DNA from: Protopterus annectens
Lineage: Eukaryota; Chordata; Ceratodontiformes; Protopteridae
Length of the DNA: 64,000 nt
NCBI RefSeq assembly: GCF_019279795.1
Contig: NC_056730.1
Coordinates: 610,669,541-610,733,540, forward strand
Reading direction: 5' to 3'
Under the pieces are notes generated by a model. It worked only from the letters and a program-made list of their open reading frames with translations, was not told the DNA's origin and searched no databases. The position numbers were made by a program, and so were the translations under genes. Positions within the stretch are counted from its first letter, which is position 1. Each line of letters begins with the position of its first letter. This document shows positions 11,515-24,220 of this stretch, in pieces.

Positions 11515-11625
11515 TTATCATTTCTTGTTGTGCTTTTCTCCTCAGGCCTCCGCTAAAAAGGGGCTTGTTTGCACAGTTGGACTTCCCCAGTAAACAAATT
11601 GAAATAAATCAATCAATAAATAAAT
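11515..11625 (+). repeat. Retroposon 3' end with AATA-rich tail
   Basis: A GC-richer block (CAGGCCTCCGCTAAAAAGGG ... GGACTTCCCCAG) ends in an (AATA/AATC)n tail. This looks like the 3' end of a SINE or 5'-truncated LINE of unidentified family, next to the R4/Dong-like fragment. Confidence 0.45.
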
Positions 11626-12124
11626 ACGCTTTGCCTTTAAACATAGCTTTCAGTAATCCATGCATCTGTTGTACACACTAGTAAAATATTCTTTATGTCC
11701 CTAGATGCCTTTTACCAACCCTTGATGTAAAATTCCACCTATTTCACATTGTTACTTGCCATCTTCCCACTCCAGAGTTTTCTTCTCAGTCCCATTTGCA
11801 AGCCTTTTAAACTGCACTTCTTTCAATGAATGTGTACCTTATTCCTTAAGTGCTTCCTCATTCATTTTCTGTGTGAAAACTTTCTGCCTCCCATTTCATT
11901 TCTTACCACTGAACATTGCTTGTACTTGCAAGAACAAATAATTACGCAATATTTTTAGTAATGTATAATTTTTATGTTTATTTATTAAAATTGTATATAT
12001 TTTAAAGTTAAATATCATAGCTGTTAAAAAACACCTTGGTTGACATTTTCAGCAGAGTCTTCACCTAATCTGAATTCATCTATTGCCCATAGTCATTCTG
12101 TTATTTACTAGTAAATTGGTAAAA
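11626..12124. other. Unassigned spacer
   Basis: AT-rich sequence with no recognisable feature. Confidence 0.5.
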
Positions 12125-12171
12125 TAAAACTGGAAAAGTATATTGAACATGCCAGCCTTGTTGAGAAAAAA

Positions 12172-12988
12172 ATGGCACTGTGTGGGCTTATGCATGTCTT
12201 TCAGAGTGATGATTACATTAAGAACCTGGAATACAAGCTCTCTCGCTCTCTAGCCAGTACACCTGGCACAGAGAAGGTTGTCAGCACAAACACAGCATCT
12301 CACACACGCCCACGTCTCATACAATTTACACCCACATACGCAAAGGTTGTCACCAGGAATATACCCAAACCCAAGAGACCTCCCAAGCAAAAACACATGC
12401 ACACTCTGCAGAACAAAAAATCACACAACACCAGTGTCTCACAGCCTCTAAGGCCAAAGACTAAACCCAACATACTAGTCATAGGTGACTCGATTGTGAG
12501 ACACACAGATGTACCCCTCACCAGGCTGGATAAGGAGAAAATCACAGTGAGTTGCTAGTCAGGTGCCAGAATTCATCATATCACACAAGCTCTCAAGTCT
12601 GTCAACAACAGGCACAGCTATAGCTCCGTCATTGTCCCTGTTGGTGTGAATGACTTAAGATGTACCTCTTTGGACTATATGAAGAGAGACATGATATGTG
12701 TTCCAGGCAGGTATGTCCCTAGCCTTGAGCAGCATCTTACCTTCACCAAGAGTGATGCCTCAATACAAGCAGAAAATAATTGACTTTAACAATTGGCTTA
12801 GTTTCTGGTGTCATTCCAGGGGGATCCAATACCTGACAGCCTGGGACAAAATGATAGATAGGCCTCGATGCTTTGCCAGAGATGGCCTCCATCTAAGCCC
12901 TCTGGGCTTCCGGCTATTGGCAAAGGCTCTTACCTCCCCCATAATACCTTTTATAGGCAGTGTCACAAGGACCAAAGCTCCAATGTAA
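12172..12988 (+). pseudogene. LINE B ORF1 (basic linker and SGNH esterase)
   Basis: The first open piece (12172-12558) runs without interruption from a coiled-coil-like segment through a long basic, Pro/Lys-rich linker into the esterase block VIGDSIVRH. This shows that linker and esterase belong to one ORF in the family. A TAG at 12556-12558 ends it. After a frameshift the esterase resumes (12698-12988) with FNNWLSFWCHSRGIQ and the catalytic DGLHLSPLG block. The frame stops at 12986-12988. ORF2 again lies in the -1 frame. At the position of the T TTT TTA site of the other copies this one reads T TTT ATA. Confidence 0.75.
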
Positions 12989-15552
12989 AAACTTCTTCAA
13001 ATTATAACTTGAAGGTCATGCTGCTAAGTGCTAGGAGTCTTATCATGAAACTGCTCTCATTGGAAGCCTTCCTAACCTTAGAAGATGCTAACATCCATGC
13101 AGTCACTGAAAGCTGGTTCAAAGCTGTGGAAAACACCCCAGCCTTACCAGGCTATTCCACCTGCCATGCATTCAGACCCTAATCAGGGGGCATTAAAGCT
13201 AGAGGTGGAAGCGTTATCTATATACATTAAAGATACTCACACCTCTAGACTGGTTAAACAGTATGATGTACACGAGGCACTTCAAGTGCAACTAAATATT
13301 GGCAAAACACCTTTCCAACTCTTAGCCAGATACAGGCCCCCATCCATGAATCATGATACCCACTCTGCCTATCTGAATCTACTTGAATCCATCAAGATTC
13401 AACCCAGCACCCTGGTCCTGGATGACTTCAACTATCCAACCATAGATTGGGAGAATTACTCATCCCAAAACGTTGGCGCACAATTCTCGACTTTATTAAC
13501 TCTAATGCCTTGCACCAGCTGGTCAGCAATCCCACAATGGGCAACAGCATCTTGGATCTGGTACTGAAAAACATGAGTGATTGGTGCAGCACCCCTCAAG
13601 TGTCATCGTCCCTGGTAAGATCTGACCACAGGGCAGTCATTTTTGAATTCACCATCCCTGCGACTCCCCCTCATCTGTGACCAGACAAAAACATTTCTCC
13701 AAAGCTGACTACATCCTCCTGTGGATAGGGCTGAATGGCTTTGTAGCTCCCACCTGCACTGAGGAACCAGTCACCTATGCAGGGAACTACATCAAGGCTC
13801 TATACAAGCACATATACAGTTGCATGGACTCAGCAATACTGGAAAGGACCAAAACATGCTCCTCTAGAGAAGGCAAACCTGCCTCGTGGACTGCTGCTAT
13901 TAACAGACTTTATAACCAAAGAAAAAAAAAACTGCTGTCCAGAGGCAAAAAGGGGCAAGTCCCAAATTGGAAGCAAACTCTCCTTTGCCTGAACAAACAA
14001 GTTAGAGCCCTAGTGAGATCCTCTAAGGCAAACTACGAGTCCAAATTGGCCTCCTCAACAAAGGGCAATCATAAAGCCTTCTTTAGTTACATCCATAACC
14101 TCAAGGGCAAAACCCTAATCTCTACAGGACTGGTTGTCAGTGGCATCACTCACACAAACTCTTTCGACATTGCCAACTTGCTGGCAGATAGGTTCAGCAA
14201 AAATTTCACCCCCCCATCCTCCCCATCAATAAATCAAGACATCCCCAACACGTACCCACTACCCCGTATCTCCAGGGAGCAAGTGTTATATGCCCTTTCC
14301 AAGGCCATAAATACTGCTTCCATGGGACCGGACAACATCCCAGGCTGCATCCTACATGAACTCAAGCAGGAACTTGCAGCACCCTTGGGTTCCATATTCA
14401 GTCATAGCTTGAGCACTGGATTTGTCCTGGCCAAATAGAGGACAGCCACTGTTATCCTGTTACATAAAGACGGTGATTCCACCGACCCAGGTAACTAGAG
14501 ACTTGACCAGTCTAATCTGTAAGGCCATGGAGCGAGTTATCATGGACCTCATAAACAAGGACATTGGCAGTCTCCAAGCACTTGCCCCTACCCAGTTTGG
14601 ATTTCTTAAAGGGAGATCATGCCTGTTAAACCCAGTGGACTTCTTAGAGATAGTCACCAAGGCCGTAGATGAGGGAAAAAAGGTGTACACTGCCTACCTA
14701 GACTTGGCTAAGGCCTTTGACACTATCCCTCATTCGGGCATAATAGACAACCTCACCTAGCTAGTCATTACCCATACATCATCAGATGGGTCGCCAACTG
14801 GCTCACTGACAGAACCCACACAGTCAAGATTGGAGAATCAACCTCTGGTAGTAGACCGCTTACTAGTGGTGTGCCTCAGGGATCAGTCATAGGGCTGCTG
14901 CTTTTTTAGAATCTACTTTTCTGATGTATGGGCTAAAACCAAAGGTCTGTGGATGACCAAGTTTGCTGATGACTGCAAACTGGGAGCTGTCATCAATTCC
15001 CCAAAAGATGTGGACATTCTCGAAGAGGGTCTCACCCAAACAAATGATTAGTGCCAAAGACATAGCCTCAAACTCAATGCTAAGAAGTGTGTTATTGTTT
15101 CCTTTGGCAAGAACATGGTCCCCACAAATTACCATATAAACAACAATGTCCTATGCACGCAATCTGTAGTGAGAGATTTGGGTACCCAAGTAGATAATAA
15201 CCTAACATTTGACCATTATGTCAGCTCTGTGGTGTGGAGGGCATTCTTTATGGCCCACCTCATAAGCAGAGGCATAGCATCCAGAAAAAAAGAAATCATA
15301 ACCTTCCTGTACTCCTCCCTTATCCGGCCGATAATTTAGTACAATGCCCCCTACTGTATGTACCTCGCCAAACATCTACAGCAGCTGGAGAGACTGCAGA
15401 GGTTCTTGACTAGGACAATCCAGAGTCTCAAACATCTATCCTATGAAGATAGACTAAGGTCTATGTCTCTCTACTCTGTTTCATATGGATTGCTCAAAGA
15501 CAATCTCTATCTGGCCTACAAGGCTATCTCTAACCCACTTTTCTCTTATTGA
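12960..15552 (+). pseudogene. LINE B ORF2: APE endonuclease and RT
   Basis: Endonuclease blocks: LLSARSLIMK, VTESWFK, DDFNYPTIDW (family GDFNY), LDLVLKNM and VRSDHRAV. This is the only copy here that keeps the canonical SDH. RT blocks: DLTSLICKAMERVI, PTQFGFLKGRSCLL, AYLDLAKAFDTIPHSG, GVPQGSV-like at about 14867 and KFADDC near 14961, with the catalytic Asp pair. The post-RT region (LQQLERLQRFLTRTI) follows. Several frameshifts and stops (for example about 13570, 14438, 14760) make it non-functional. Confidence 0.8.
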
Positions 15553-15553
15553 C

Positions 15554-16788
15554 CCTAAACTCTGGGAAACATTACCTGTCAGACTATTCTGAGACTCCTA
15601 GCAGCTGCATTACAGCTTACAAGTGGCATTTTGACTCAATTTTGCATCCATTAAACGGGAAAGTACATTTATTATACTGCACTTAAAGTCACCTAGCTAT
15701 TTAAATCAGCTGTATATGGTTTCAGTCATTTTTTCTGCATTTTACTGTGCTTTCTGTAAACTTGAAATTACAGCTATTAATTGAAGTAATTTTACAGGTT
15801 GCAGTACAATTCATGGTGTTTCTGTGCTTTGTGTAACTATTTAAATAAGTTGTTTGTGGTTTCTTTTGCTTTTTCCACTTTTACTGTCTTTGCTTTTAAT
15901 TTGAAGTTACAGCTGTTAATTGAAGTTGTATTATATTTTGCATTCCATTTCAAGTGGTTTCTCTGCTCTTAAATGAACCAATCAGTGTTGCTGCATTTAC
16001 TTTGCTGTGCATTTAGTTATATTTCAAAGTTACAGCAAAAGTCAATTTTTAGCCAGGTGTGTGAGTCATCCTGAGTCAATGGTTAGATCGATCTAAACTC
16101 TGTTGGAACAACTTCAAGGATTTGACCCATACATATGTTTCAGCACAGAAATTTACATAGAAAAGTCCTAAAAAGATTGCCCTCTTAAAAAAAGTCTGGG
16201 AAAAAGTTTTTGATCTTATCAGTTGTGAATAAGCTTCCTTATATTCTCACTTAGGTATGGAGACCTTCCTTCTAAAATTTATTGTTCATCCTATTGAACT
16301 CTCTTCATGGTAGCACTTTGGTTAACATTTGTATATAATGTATATATTTTATTAAGGTTTTTTTTGTTGTTAATTTTTGCCTGTTTTACATGTCAACATA
16401 TGCTCAGTGTTATGCCTAGTTATCCAAATTCTATCATATATTATGTTGTGCATTATTTTGTTGTTATGATATGAAACAAATAAAAAGTTTTTTGAAAAAA
16501 AAAGTAGGCTGTTGTTACTTACAGGTGCAGCAAAATGTGCGTAGTTGCATAATGTGCAGAGATACACCCTAAACATAGCTAATCACAGCCACTAACAATG
16601 CTTAATTATGCACCTTAGATGAATGACACTAGCAGTAAGCTTACCGTTGTTGTTATGCGAGGTTTCCATGCTGTGTTTATCACAGTTGCATTTAAGCCAA
16701 AGTAATGTACTTGTCTAAATAGACATTCATACATAACTACACTATTTAGCTGTAAACCAATAACATTCTTATTAGACCATAAATGTAA
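15554..16788. other. AT-rich region with a ~141-bp tandem duplication and a poly(A)-ended unit
   Basis: Two diverged units start at about 15695 and 15836 (both CTATTTAAAT(C/A)AG ... TTGAA(A/G)TTACAGCT). At 16476-16503 an AATAAAAAG string is followed by TTTTTTGAAAAAAAAA, resembling the 3' end of a poly(A)-type retroposon. No coding sequence was recognised. Confidence 0.45.
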
Positions 16789-16975
16789 AAGGTATGTACT
16801 CACCATAACTAGGGATCTATTTTGTCTATTTTCGTTCTCCCTCAATGATTGGGGTTACGGATCCAATACTCGGATCTGACTCGGCCACATACTTCATACT
16901 TTGGATCAAACCCTCGAGCTCCTTCCTCTACCCATAACGCCCTAGTCCATTTTCAATACTTCAGGTCGAATTTGT
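16789..16975. repeat. DIRS Z inverted terminal repeat, 3' side
   Basis: The sequence from GGTATGTACTCACCATAAC through GGGGTTACGGATCC to CCCTAGTCCATTTTC is matched in inverted orientation at 30650-30795 (GAATGGACTAGGGCATTATG ... GTAACCCC). Similarity is good but diverged, so the element is not young. Confidence 0.75.
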
Positions 16976-17134
16976 TGCCATAAAATCCCAATTAATTAGA
17001 TAAAGAAAGGGATGGTGCAATAAGGCTCAAACCCAGAACTATAAGTTTCCATAAAAAATCCAACATGTTCCTCCAGAAAGTTTTAGGAAGGGGGATGGAT
17101 GGGAGGGAGTTGAGGAAGAATGAAAATAAGACAA

Positions 17135-17235
17135 CACAGATCCCTAGTTGTGGTGAGTACATAACTTTTAAATCTGATGTTGTCCTTTTCATTCATCTTC
17201 AGTGAATGGGACAGAGTCCTCAGGTATGTTAACCT
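17135..17235. promoter_or_regulatory. DIRS Z internal complementary region
   Basis: This segment holds ATCCCTAGTTGTGGTGAGTA next to ATCTGATGTTGTCCTTTTCA. The first is complementary to the outer end at 16789 (TACTCACCATAACTAGGGAT), and the second matches the outer end at about 30775-30795. In DIRS elements such a region templates end joining of the circular intermediate. Confidence 0.7.
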
Positions 17236-17239
17236 TGGG

Positions 17240-18480
17240 TGGCCATCATGGAGGGATATTCCAGAGAATACCAAACCAAAGGTAGCTCTGTTTCTGGAAA
17301 TTAGATCCAATTTGTAATGAGTAACAAAGGTGTGAGCATTGGACCATGTGACTGCTGTGCAAATATCATCAATAAAAGTTCATGACCAAAAAAAGCAAAT
17401 GAGGTGGGCCTGGATCTATTTGAGTGGGCTTTGGGTGGTTTTTGTAGAGAAATGCCTTGTTGAGAATAGGTCCAAGAAATGCAATCAGTAATCCATTTAG
17501 CCAGTGTAACTTTGGAAAGTGGAAAACCCAGCTGATTTCACATGAAGGATGTAATAACTGATCTGATTTTTCAGATTGTTTCATTCTGTGTAGATAAAAA
17601 CATAATCAATTATCTGTGCACATTTAGGAAATGTGGCATGTATTCTCCCTTGTTTGAAAAATTTGAAAAGAAAAATGGTAAATGAATGGACTGATTAATG
17701 TTAGAATCAGAAGCCACTTTGGGTAAAAAGAAGAGTTTGTTCATTAAGTTATCCTGTCTTTATGGAAAATAATGTATGGAGTCTTTGATGAAAGAGACTG
17801 GAGTTCAAAAATTATTTTGGCAGAAGAGATAGCTACTAAAAAAGAATGTTTTCCAAGCCAGGAATTTTAAATCATTTTTTGCTGAAGATTCAAAAGGTTT
17901 TTGAGTCAGACCTTGTAGTGCTACAGTCAGATCCCAGGGAGGTAAAGTATCCTTTACTTGGGGTCTAAGGAGAAAAGTGCCTTTGAGGAAGGCTTTACAT
18001 AACTTGGAAGAAGCCAAAGACTAATTTTTATTTTCTATATAAAAATTTGAAATGGCTATCAATTGTAATTTAATTGTAAAAAAAAAAAACTAGTTCCTTC
18101 TTTGAAAAGAGCAGCCAGAAAATTGACAACAAAAGAGATCAGTGTATTAAAACGGTCAACATTATTTCTCAATGCCCAAAGAGAAAATATTTTTGATTTT
18201 ATTCTGTAAACCTTCTTAGTGGACTATTTTTGAGAAGGTAACATAATGGTATGTACAGGGGCAGAAAGCCTAGGCTATCTGGCTATTATTGGAACTGGAG
18301 AAACCATGCGGTTAGTTTGATGGCTGGGATATTGAAATGACTCATCCCTGAGGGATGTGAAAGGAGATCTGGAGTTGGGTCCAGTATCCAGGAAGGATAG
18401 CAAAGATGAGACCAAAGGAAAAGGTGTGATGTCCCCACTCTGGGCCAGTAATCAAGGAGCCTGAATCCTCACCACTGGTA
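17240..18480 (-). pseudogene. DIRS Z tyrosine recombinase
   Basis: Minus-strand pieces match the recombinases of X and Y. 18017-17805 carries SKLCKAFLKGTFLLRPQVKD and LKFLAWKTFFF (X has SRLCKAFIKGTFLLRPPQSK and LKYLSWKTAFL). Further downstream (17584-17369) lies the region of the HxxR motif, decayed. Tyrosine recombinases integrate the circular DIRS DNA. The frame is broken repeatedly and the catalytic Arg/His/Tyr cannot all be placed, so this copy is dead. Confidence 0.7.
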
Positions 18481-18766
18481 CTGGAGAGAAATGTTCACTT
18501 GGAACAAAAATGGATGCACCCAGTATTTCCAGATGCAGCTCTCTGCATCAAGCTCAATTTCCCTTAAGAGCAGTCAGTCCGGGAACTGGGTCCTCTCTCT
18601 CTCTCTGCAGATCTCCAATCGGACTCCCTACTGGTACAGCTGTAAGGTTGAGTCCTCAGCTGAGTGTCCAAGCCAAATCCTCCATCACCCTTTCTTTGAA
18701 ACCAGTTCTTCATGTCCCTGCTGCAAGCAGCTGACACCCACACTCTTTGAGATTTGATTTTCACAG

Positions 18767-18768
<2 letters not shown>

Positions 18769-18852
<84 letters not shown>
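18769..18852 (+). repeat. (CA)n microsatellite
   Basis: About 42 uninterrupted CA dinucleotides. Confidence 0.95.
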
Positions 18853-18854
<2 letters not shown>

Positions 18855-19521
18855 CTGGGAAAATGTGGCAGAGATTTTACTAGTTATGCCTTCTTCTGCC
18901 CAGAGTACAAGGTAGTTACACTGTCACCAGACACTCCAAAGCCAACTACTGTAAGGCACTTGCAGGAGTACTCATTTATACTGAGTGAAATTAATATTAA
19001 AAGAAATGGTAATGTTGAGAAAACAGCCAGGCTTTCAGGAACGGCCACTGTGTCACCAATAGATATAAGTACTCTCAAAGGTTAAAATATTCTCTAAAGG
19101 ACCAGTCACAATGAAAAGTTTAAATATGTTTAATAATAAGTAATAAAAGAACATGAACATGCTAAATATCTATTTTCAATAAACACCAGAGTTTCAATCA
19201 CAGGAAATAATAACAATAACACCGACAGACAGGTTCACACAGTTACAGAAAAACAATACTTATCTAATCTCACTATATTTTCCTGACTGAGCTAAAGAAT
19301 TATTATTCCCTGGTTACTTACTAGAGCAAGACAAAATGAAGTAGGTGAGAGATGTCAGGTTCTAAGAACAGATTGCTATGTGACATCAGTCTCACCTAGT
19401 ATTAAAACATCAATTCTAGTCTTGGATTACAGAATGACATCACATACATGTGGTCATCTGACTTCTGGTTCCCATGCTTCCCCCTTGGCTAGCAGCTCTC
19501 AGTATTTAGCACATATGTATC

Positions 19522-19525
<4 letters not shown>

Positions 19526-19598
<73 letters not shown>
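19526..19598 (+). repeat. (CA)n microsatellite
   Basis: About 36 uninterrupted CA dinucleotides. Confidence 0.95.
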
Positions 19599-19599
<1 letters not shown>

Positions 19600-20160
19600 C
19601 CTTGCTAAGATCTGCTGCAGCTCCTGGAAGTCATAAAAAAAATTTCAAAAAATGTCAAACCTCCACCCTTCCAGAGTAGCAATTAGTTCACCTCAGTGGC
19701 AATGCAGGAAGCTTCCTAGTACAAACTTTTTGTCTCTGGCTGCATTTAGAACTGTAAGATACAATCTTTATAGCCTAAGCTAAGTAATTTAATTTCAAAC
19801 ATTTTCAATGTTTGAGATTAACGTCTTCTCTTTCAGTATCCTCTGTTAAAGCATATACATTTAAACAGTTATAATAATGCATGCATATTTCTTTTTCTGT
19901 CCAGCAGGGCACACTATTGGTACATTTTTAACACAAGAAGTTTTACAAATAATTTTTTTAACACACGCATCTGTATAAATCAGTTTGATATATGAATGGC
20001 ATACAAAATAACAGCTAGCTGTGCTGGCGTATGTTACATCCACTGCCCCTACATCTCATGGCATAGCTGTCAATACCTCACATCATCACAAGGGGAACCA
20101 CAGCTGTCAAGGCCAGTAGGCGGCAGTGAGGATGACTGAGCTGTTCAACCTGATTGCTTT

Positions 20161-20400
20161 TTGAAGGAACTCAGAACCAAAGAGCAAACTCTTGCCAACA
20201 AAAAGCAGAGTCCAAGAAAAGCACTGGAGCTTCCAGACAAAGTTTATTACACAGATTAAGCACTTTCATTCAGCTGATTCTGAAGAAGTCTGTGAATTAG
20301 CTGGATGAAAGCACTTAATTTGTGTAATAAACTTTGAAAACTACAGTGCTTTTCTTGGACTTGGCTTTTTTTGTTGGCAAGAGTTTGCTTTCTGAAGGAA
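20161..20400. repeat. Inverted pair of PLE-like termini (fold-back)
   Basis: Two arms of about 120 bp face each other around 20281. Shared blocks, read outward on each side, include GTGTAATAAACTTTG, AGTGCTTTTCTTGGACT and TTGTTGGCAAGAGTTTGCT. The arms carry CTGAAGAAGTC and GATGAAAGCACTTAAT, which recur in PLE-1 and PLE-0 termini, so this is probably a coding-less relic of a PLE with inverted ends. Confidence 0.6.
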
Positions 20401-20483
20401 TTTGGAGATCAAGGGAAGTGGAGGATGAATGTAAAGGAGACCAGAAGACCAGAGTAGAACATCTCTCCATGACTCCCCTGAGG

Positions 20484-21770
20484 CTATATCAGGGAAAATA
20501 CCTGCTGTACTTGTTGTTGTGTGGTGGCGTCACAACAAGGTTGGCCCCAGTGATGAAAAATCTCCTCTGCCACTGATTCTTTGAGAAACCACTCATGAGG
20601 CATCAGAATAGACCTGCTGAGTTTGTCTGCTAGTACATTGGCTTTCCCTGGAATGTGCATTGCAACTAGAAAGTGATTGGTGGGGATCATCCATTGCCAC
20701 ACTATCATAGCTTCTCAGCGAGAGAATATGACCAGGTTCTTCCCTTTGTTGATGTACCAGACTACTGGCATGTTGTCAGTCTTAATTGCAATATTCCCTA
20801 GAGGAAGAATATCTTGGAATGCCTCCAGTTTTTAATAGGACTGCTGTCATCTCCAGGACATTGATATGTGAATTGTTCTGTTGGGGGGGGAACAGTCTTT
20901 CCCATGTAATGTCCCCCCACCCCAGTTGGGAGGTGTCCGTAGTCACAGTGGCCATTGGGAGCAATAAAACAAAGGATTAACCTAGATAAATATCGTCTGA
21001 CTGAATCCACCACAGGATATGACATTTGCAGATTGATGTAATCTTGACTGGAAAGGATAGCGATTTTTGAAGAATAGACCATTGAACAGTTAGAGTCCAT
21101 TGAAAAAACATGCATATAGTAATGTGCTAAAGGAGGTCATACTATTGCTGTTGCCATAGACACCAATGTTTGAAGAATGACTCTGGCTAGAGGGTACTGG
21201 TGGGATAGAATTTGATGAACCTGGGATCTGAATGTGTCTATGCAATGAGTTGGTAAAGATGCTATTTGTGTTGAGATGTGTGTCAATAAACCTCAAGCTC
21301 TGTACAGACATCAGATTTGACTTGGTGTAATTGATTGTTATTCCCAGTATGTAATAAATCTGGATCAAATAGAGGGGGTGGTGAGGAGCCAATCATCTAG
21401 GTATGGAAACACTTGGATTCCTTTTAGTCTAAAGTGAGCTGCCACCCCTGCATTTGGTAAACACCCTGGGGGCTGTGGTGAGTCCAAAAGGCAGGGCTCT
21501 GAACTGGTAATGACTGGCTCCCAGCTGAAAGCTTAAGTATCTTTGGGAGTGCCTGTTTATTTTGATGTGGTAGTACACATCCTGAAGATCTATAGAGCAT
21601 ATCCAATTGTCCTTGCAAAGAAGTGGCAGAATGGACTGTACTGTGACCATTAGGAAGTTTGACTTTTTCATGTACTGTTTTCTGTTTGCTTAGATCCAAA
21701 ATTGCTCTCAGGCCCCCTGTCTTTTTGAGCACTAAAAAGAAGTGTGAGTAAGTTCCAAATCCTGTTTGGT
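20484..21770 (-). pseudogene. DIRS Z reverse transcriptase and RNase H
   Basis: Minus strand, scattered over frames. RT blocks: LKKTGGLRAILDLSKQK, YHIKINRHSQRYLSFQLG, HYQFRALPFGLTTAPRVFTK, and a PYLDDW catalytic block near 21385-21402. The RNase H/C-terminal part (20708-20484) contains HIPGKANVLADKLSRSI, matching ARFLPGAQNSLADVLSRQI of DIRS Y. Numerous frameshifts show it is inactive. Confidence 0.75.
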
Positions 21771-22394
21771 CTTGTGGGACCTTCTGGATAACTCTCTTGT
21801 CCAGCAGCTTTTGAATTTCTGTGGCTGCTGCCTTCCTGTGACTGGGTGGAACATTGGAAATATTCTTTATTTGCAGATTAGAAGTTGGGAAAATAGTATG
21901 AAGTCACCTCTGGATATTATTTTTAGCACCCACGTATCTTTTGTTATAGTAGCCCAGGCATCTTGGTGCAAGGACAATCATTCCCTGACTGCGTCCAGAG
22001 GTGGGCAGTCAGTAAGGACTTCAGGAGTGCCAATAGGGGCTATCCAGAAAAGAATCACAGAAACCCTGACTTTACAGGCCTCCTCTGCCTCTAGGGCTAT
22101 GCCTACCATTAGAACTGCCTCCTCTGCCTCTAAAGTAGTGGTCTCTGCATGGATCTTGGAAAGGTCTTTGAGATTTGTGAAATCATATTCTTTTACTGCC
22201 TCTCTGATTTCTAGAGAATGTTCATTGATGGGTTGAAAATGTGATTCCCATGGCAGACAGGGTCTTTCCTTCTTTTTCTCTGAGGGTAAGGGTCTTTCAC
22301 TGATGGACCAAACAGAGGTATTCTATCAAAAGGAGCAATGATGAAAGATTTCATGAAAGGCACAGTAAAGTCGCATAGCCACATCCAGGCATGT

Positions 22395-24205
22395 TTCCTT
22401 ATGCAGTGCCTGAACCAGCCTCCCGTGAGGTGCCTTCAGCTATATGAGAGATCAACCTCATGGATACGTTGGAAATTGATAAAAGAGTGGCTAACTGAGA
22501 AGATGATCTTTTGAAATCCTCTGCAGACATGGGATTAGAGAAAGAATTTGACAGTTCTTTGGTCAAATCTCTCTGCAGCCTTGTAAAATGTGCCAAATAA
22601 TTAAAGGATCTAAATGTGAATTTTGCTGAGGCAAAGACTTGCTTTCTGAATGTGTCCAGTGCTCTTGACTCTCTTTTCATTGGGTGGACAGAGGAGCTCT
22701 ATTCTGCTAGGTGTTTTTTAGTGGCTGCTGTCACAACCATAACAGCTTCTGGGACTCTCTTGCTCCATTGGGGTTTATCTTTAGGGGAATCTAGGAATTT
22801 GACAGGTTGACATGGTATAGTCTCGGTGGAATCCGTCTCCTTCCTTGCCCAGCGAGAGACTAAATCATGAGCTTATCCACTGGGGAAATCACCCAAGACA
22901 TAGATGGGCCAGAACCAAAAGCTTCTCAAAACACTCATTCATTTGGAGAAGGATTATCAGAAGACAAACCACCTTTCTGTCTAAGGATCCGTAATATGTC
23001 TCCAAAGGAGACATCATCTGATGGTGATCTGAGGGACCATTCTGCTTCCATGAAATCAGTATCTTCAGTGAGAGATTCCAAAGGGGAATCTATATGCCTC
23101 CTCTTACACATCCTCTTCCAATGAACCTCCTCTCAGGGATGTTCAGGGGAGGTATCAGAAGAGAGGGGGAGTTCTTCTTCAGGGACTGACTGGAAGCTAG
23201 CTGGAACTGGCTGTCCCTGTGGAATAAGCCTGATAGACTCAGTGCTCAGAACTGAAGAGGGAATAAGAAGTGGATCCAATGGATGAGAGACTGAGTCTCC
23301 AAAAGAGAAAAAGCCCTTTCCACAACCTCAAAGGCAGATGAACCCGGATAAGCCATGGCCACCCGCACCAAAGCTGAGTCTTCCATTATGGGTAGATCAC
23401 AACTCTGACCAGATCCATGCCTGGAGGTGTCCAGCACCGATGCTCCAATGGGCAGCGATAGATCTGATGACATCAGAATAGATCCCAGCCCTACTGATCT
23501 GACTCTGATGCTTAAGCTCTGGAACCCATTCTGATCTGAAGGAAAAAAAGCAGAACTGGTCAGGAATGCTGTCAGAGTTGAGGAAGTGATTTTTTTCAGA
23601 TCCAACTCCAGACCTCTCAGAGTTGTCAGAACCTGGGGCCCTGAAACTGAAGGATGGATTGTAGGAGGAGGTAGTACTGTGTGAGTAGTGGCCTGAAGAC
23701 TCATGGATCCAGTAGAGGAAGGAGCCAAAATAAGCCCATCTGGATCAGAGCTCTGAGGAACGCTCGCATCATCCTATCCACATCCGCTTCAGAAAGACTT
23801 CATAAGGACCTGTAGGATGTGATAGAGTGGGGCCTAGAGTGCTTTTTGGGAGTTTGCATAAAGGGGAAATAGAGCCTAGATGATACCGGATCCAAAATTA
23901 ACTCTGGGGAATGAACTCTTGGAGTTTATGATGCATTAGGTTTCGGATCCAAGAACATGTGATGCAAAACTGAGCTGTGGGGCTTGCTGAAATAATGATT
24001 GGATCAGAAGCTTTAAAATCCGGGGATTTTGGATCTGAAGTATGTATCTTCAAGTCAGAGGATGTCAGATCTGATATTTTGGCAGTTTTCTTTGGCGGTT
24101 CTGAAGAAGTCCTGGGGGACTTCAATAGAGAGCACTTTCTATGCTCCAAAGGAGTTTTAAAAGTTTTACTGGGGGTTTGAGCCCCTGACGAAGAAGAAGC
24201 AGTTG
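22395..24205 (-). pseudogene. DIRS Z gag-like ORF, C-terminal portion
   Basis: A Ser/Pro-rich middle region (24149-23246) leads to a conserved block (22680-22399) with RSFNYLAHFTRLQRDLTKEL and NVSMRLISHIAEG, which aligns with DIRS X (RALNYLAHVTRLQCDLVKEL ... NMSMRLFSHAMEG). The N-terminal zinc finger lies beyond the LINE C insertion at about 30170-30300. The role is presumed to be nucleoprotein formation, by analogy with other DIRS gag proteins. Confidence 0.65.
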
Positions 24206-24220
24206 AAGGATTATTTTATT

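Larger units (their letters stand above)
12125..15553 (+). mobile_element. LINE B, CR1/L2-group, truncated at both ends
   Basis: Same family as LINE A and C. It starts within ORF1 (the zinc-ribbon region is missing or replaced) and runs through esterase, endonuclease and RT. It breaks off at about 15553 in the post-RT region, without the family 3' tail. Loss of a LINE 3' end is not expected from 5' truncation, so a later deletion or rearrangement is likely. Confidence 0.8.
18490..20410. other. 1.9-kb insertion in DIRS Z with two (CA)n arrays and a palindrome
   Basis: This block separates the RNase H and recombinase regions of DIRS Z and has no DIRS similarity. It contains CA arrays at 18769-18852 and 19526-19598 and a PLE-like inverted pair at 20161-20400. 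No coding sequence was identified; the Thr-His and Cys-Val runs in open frames here come from the microsatellite. Confidence 0.55.

Noticed and set aside
18564..19085. Open frames of repeated Cys-Val or Thr-His residues
   Set aside because: They are translations of the (CA)n microsatellite.
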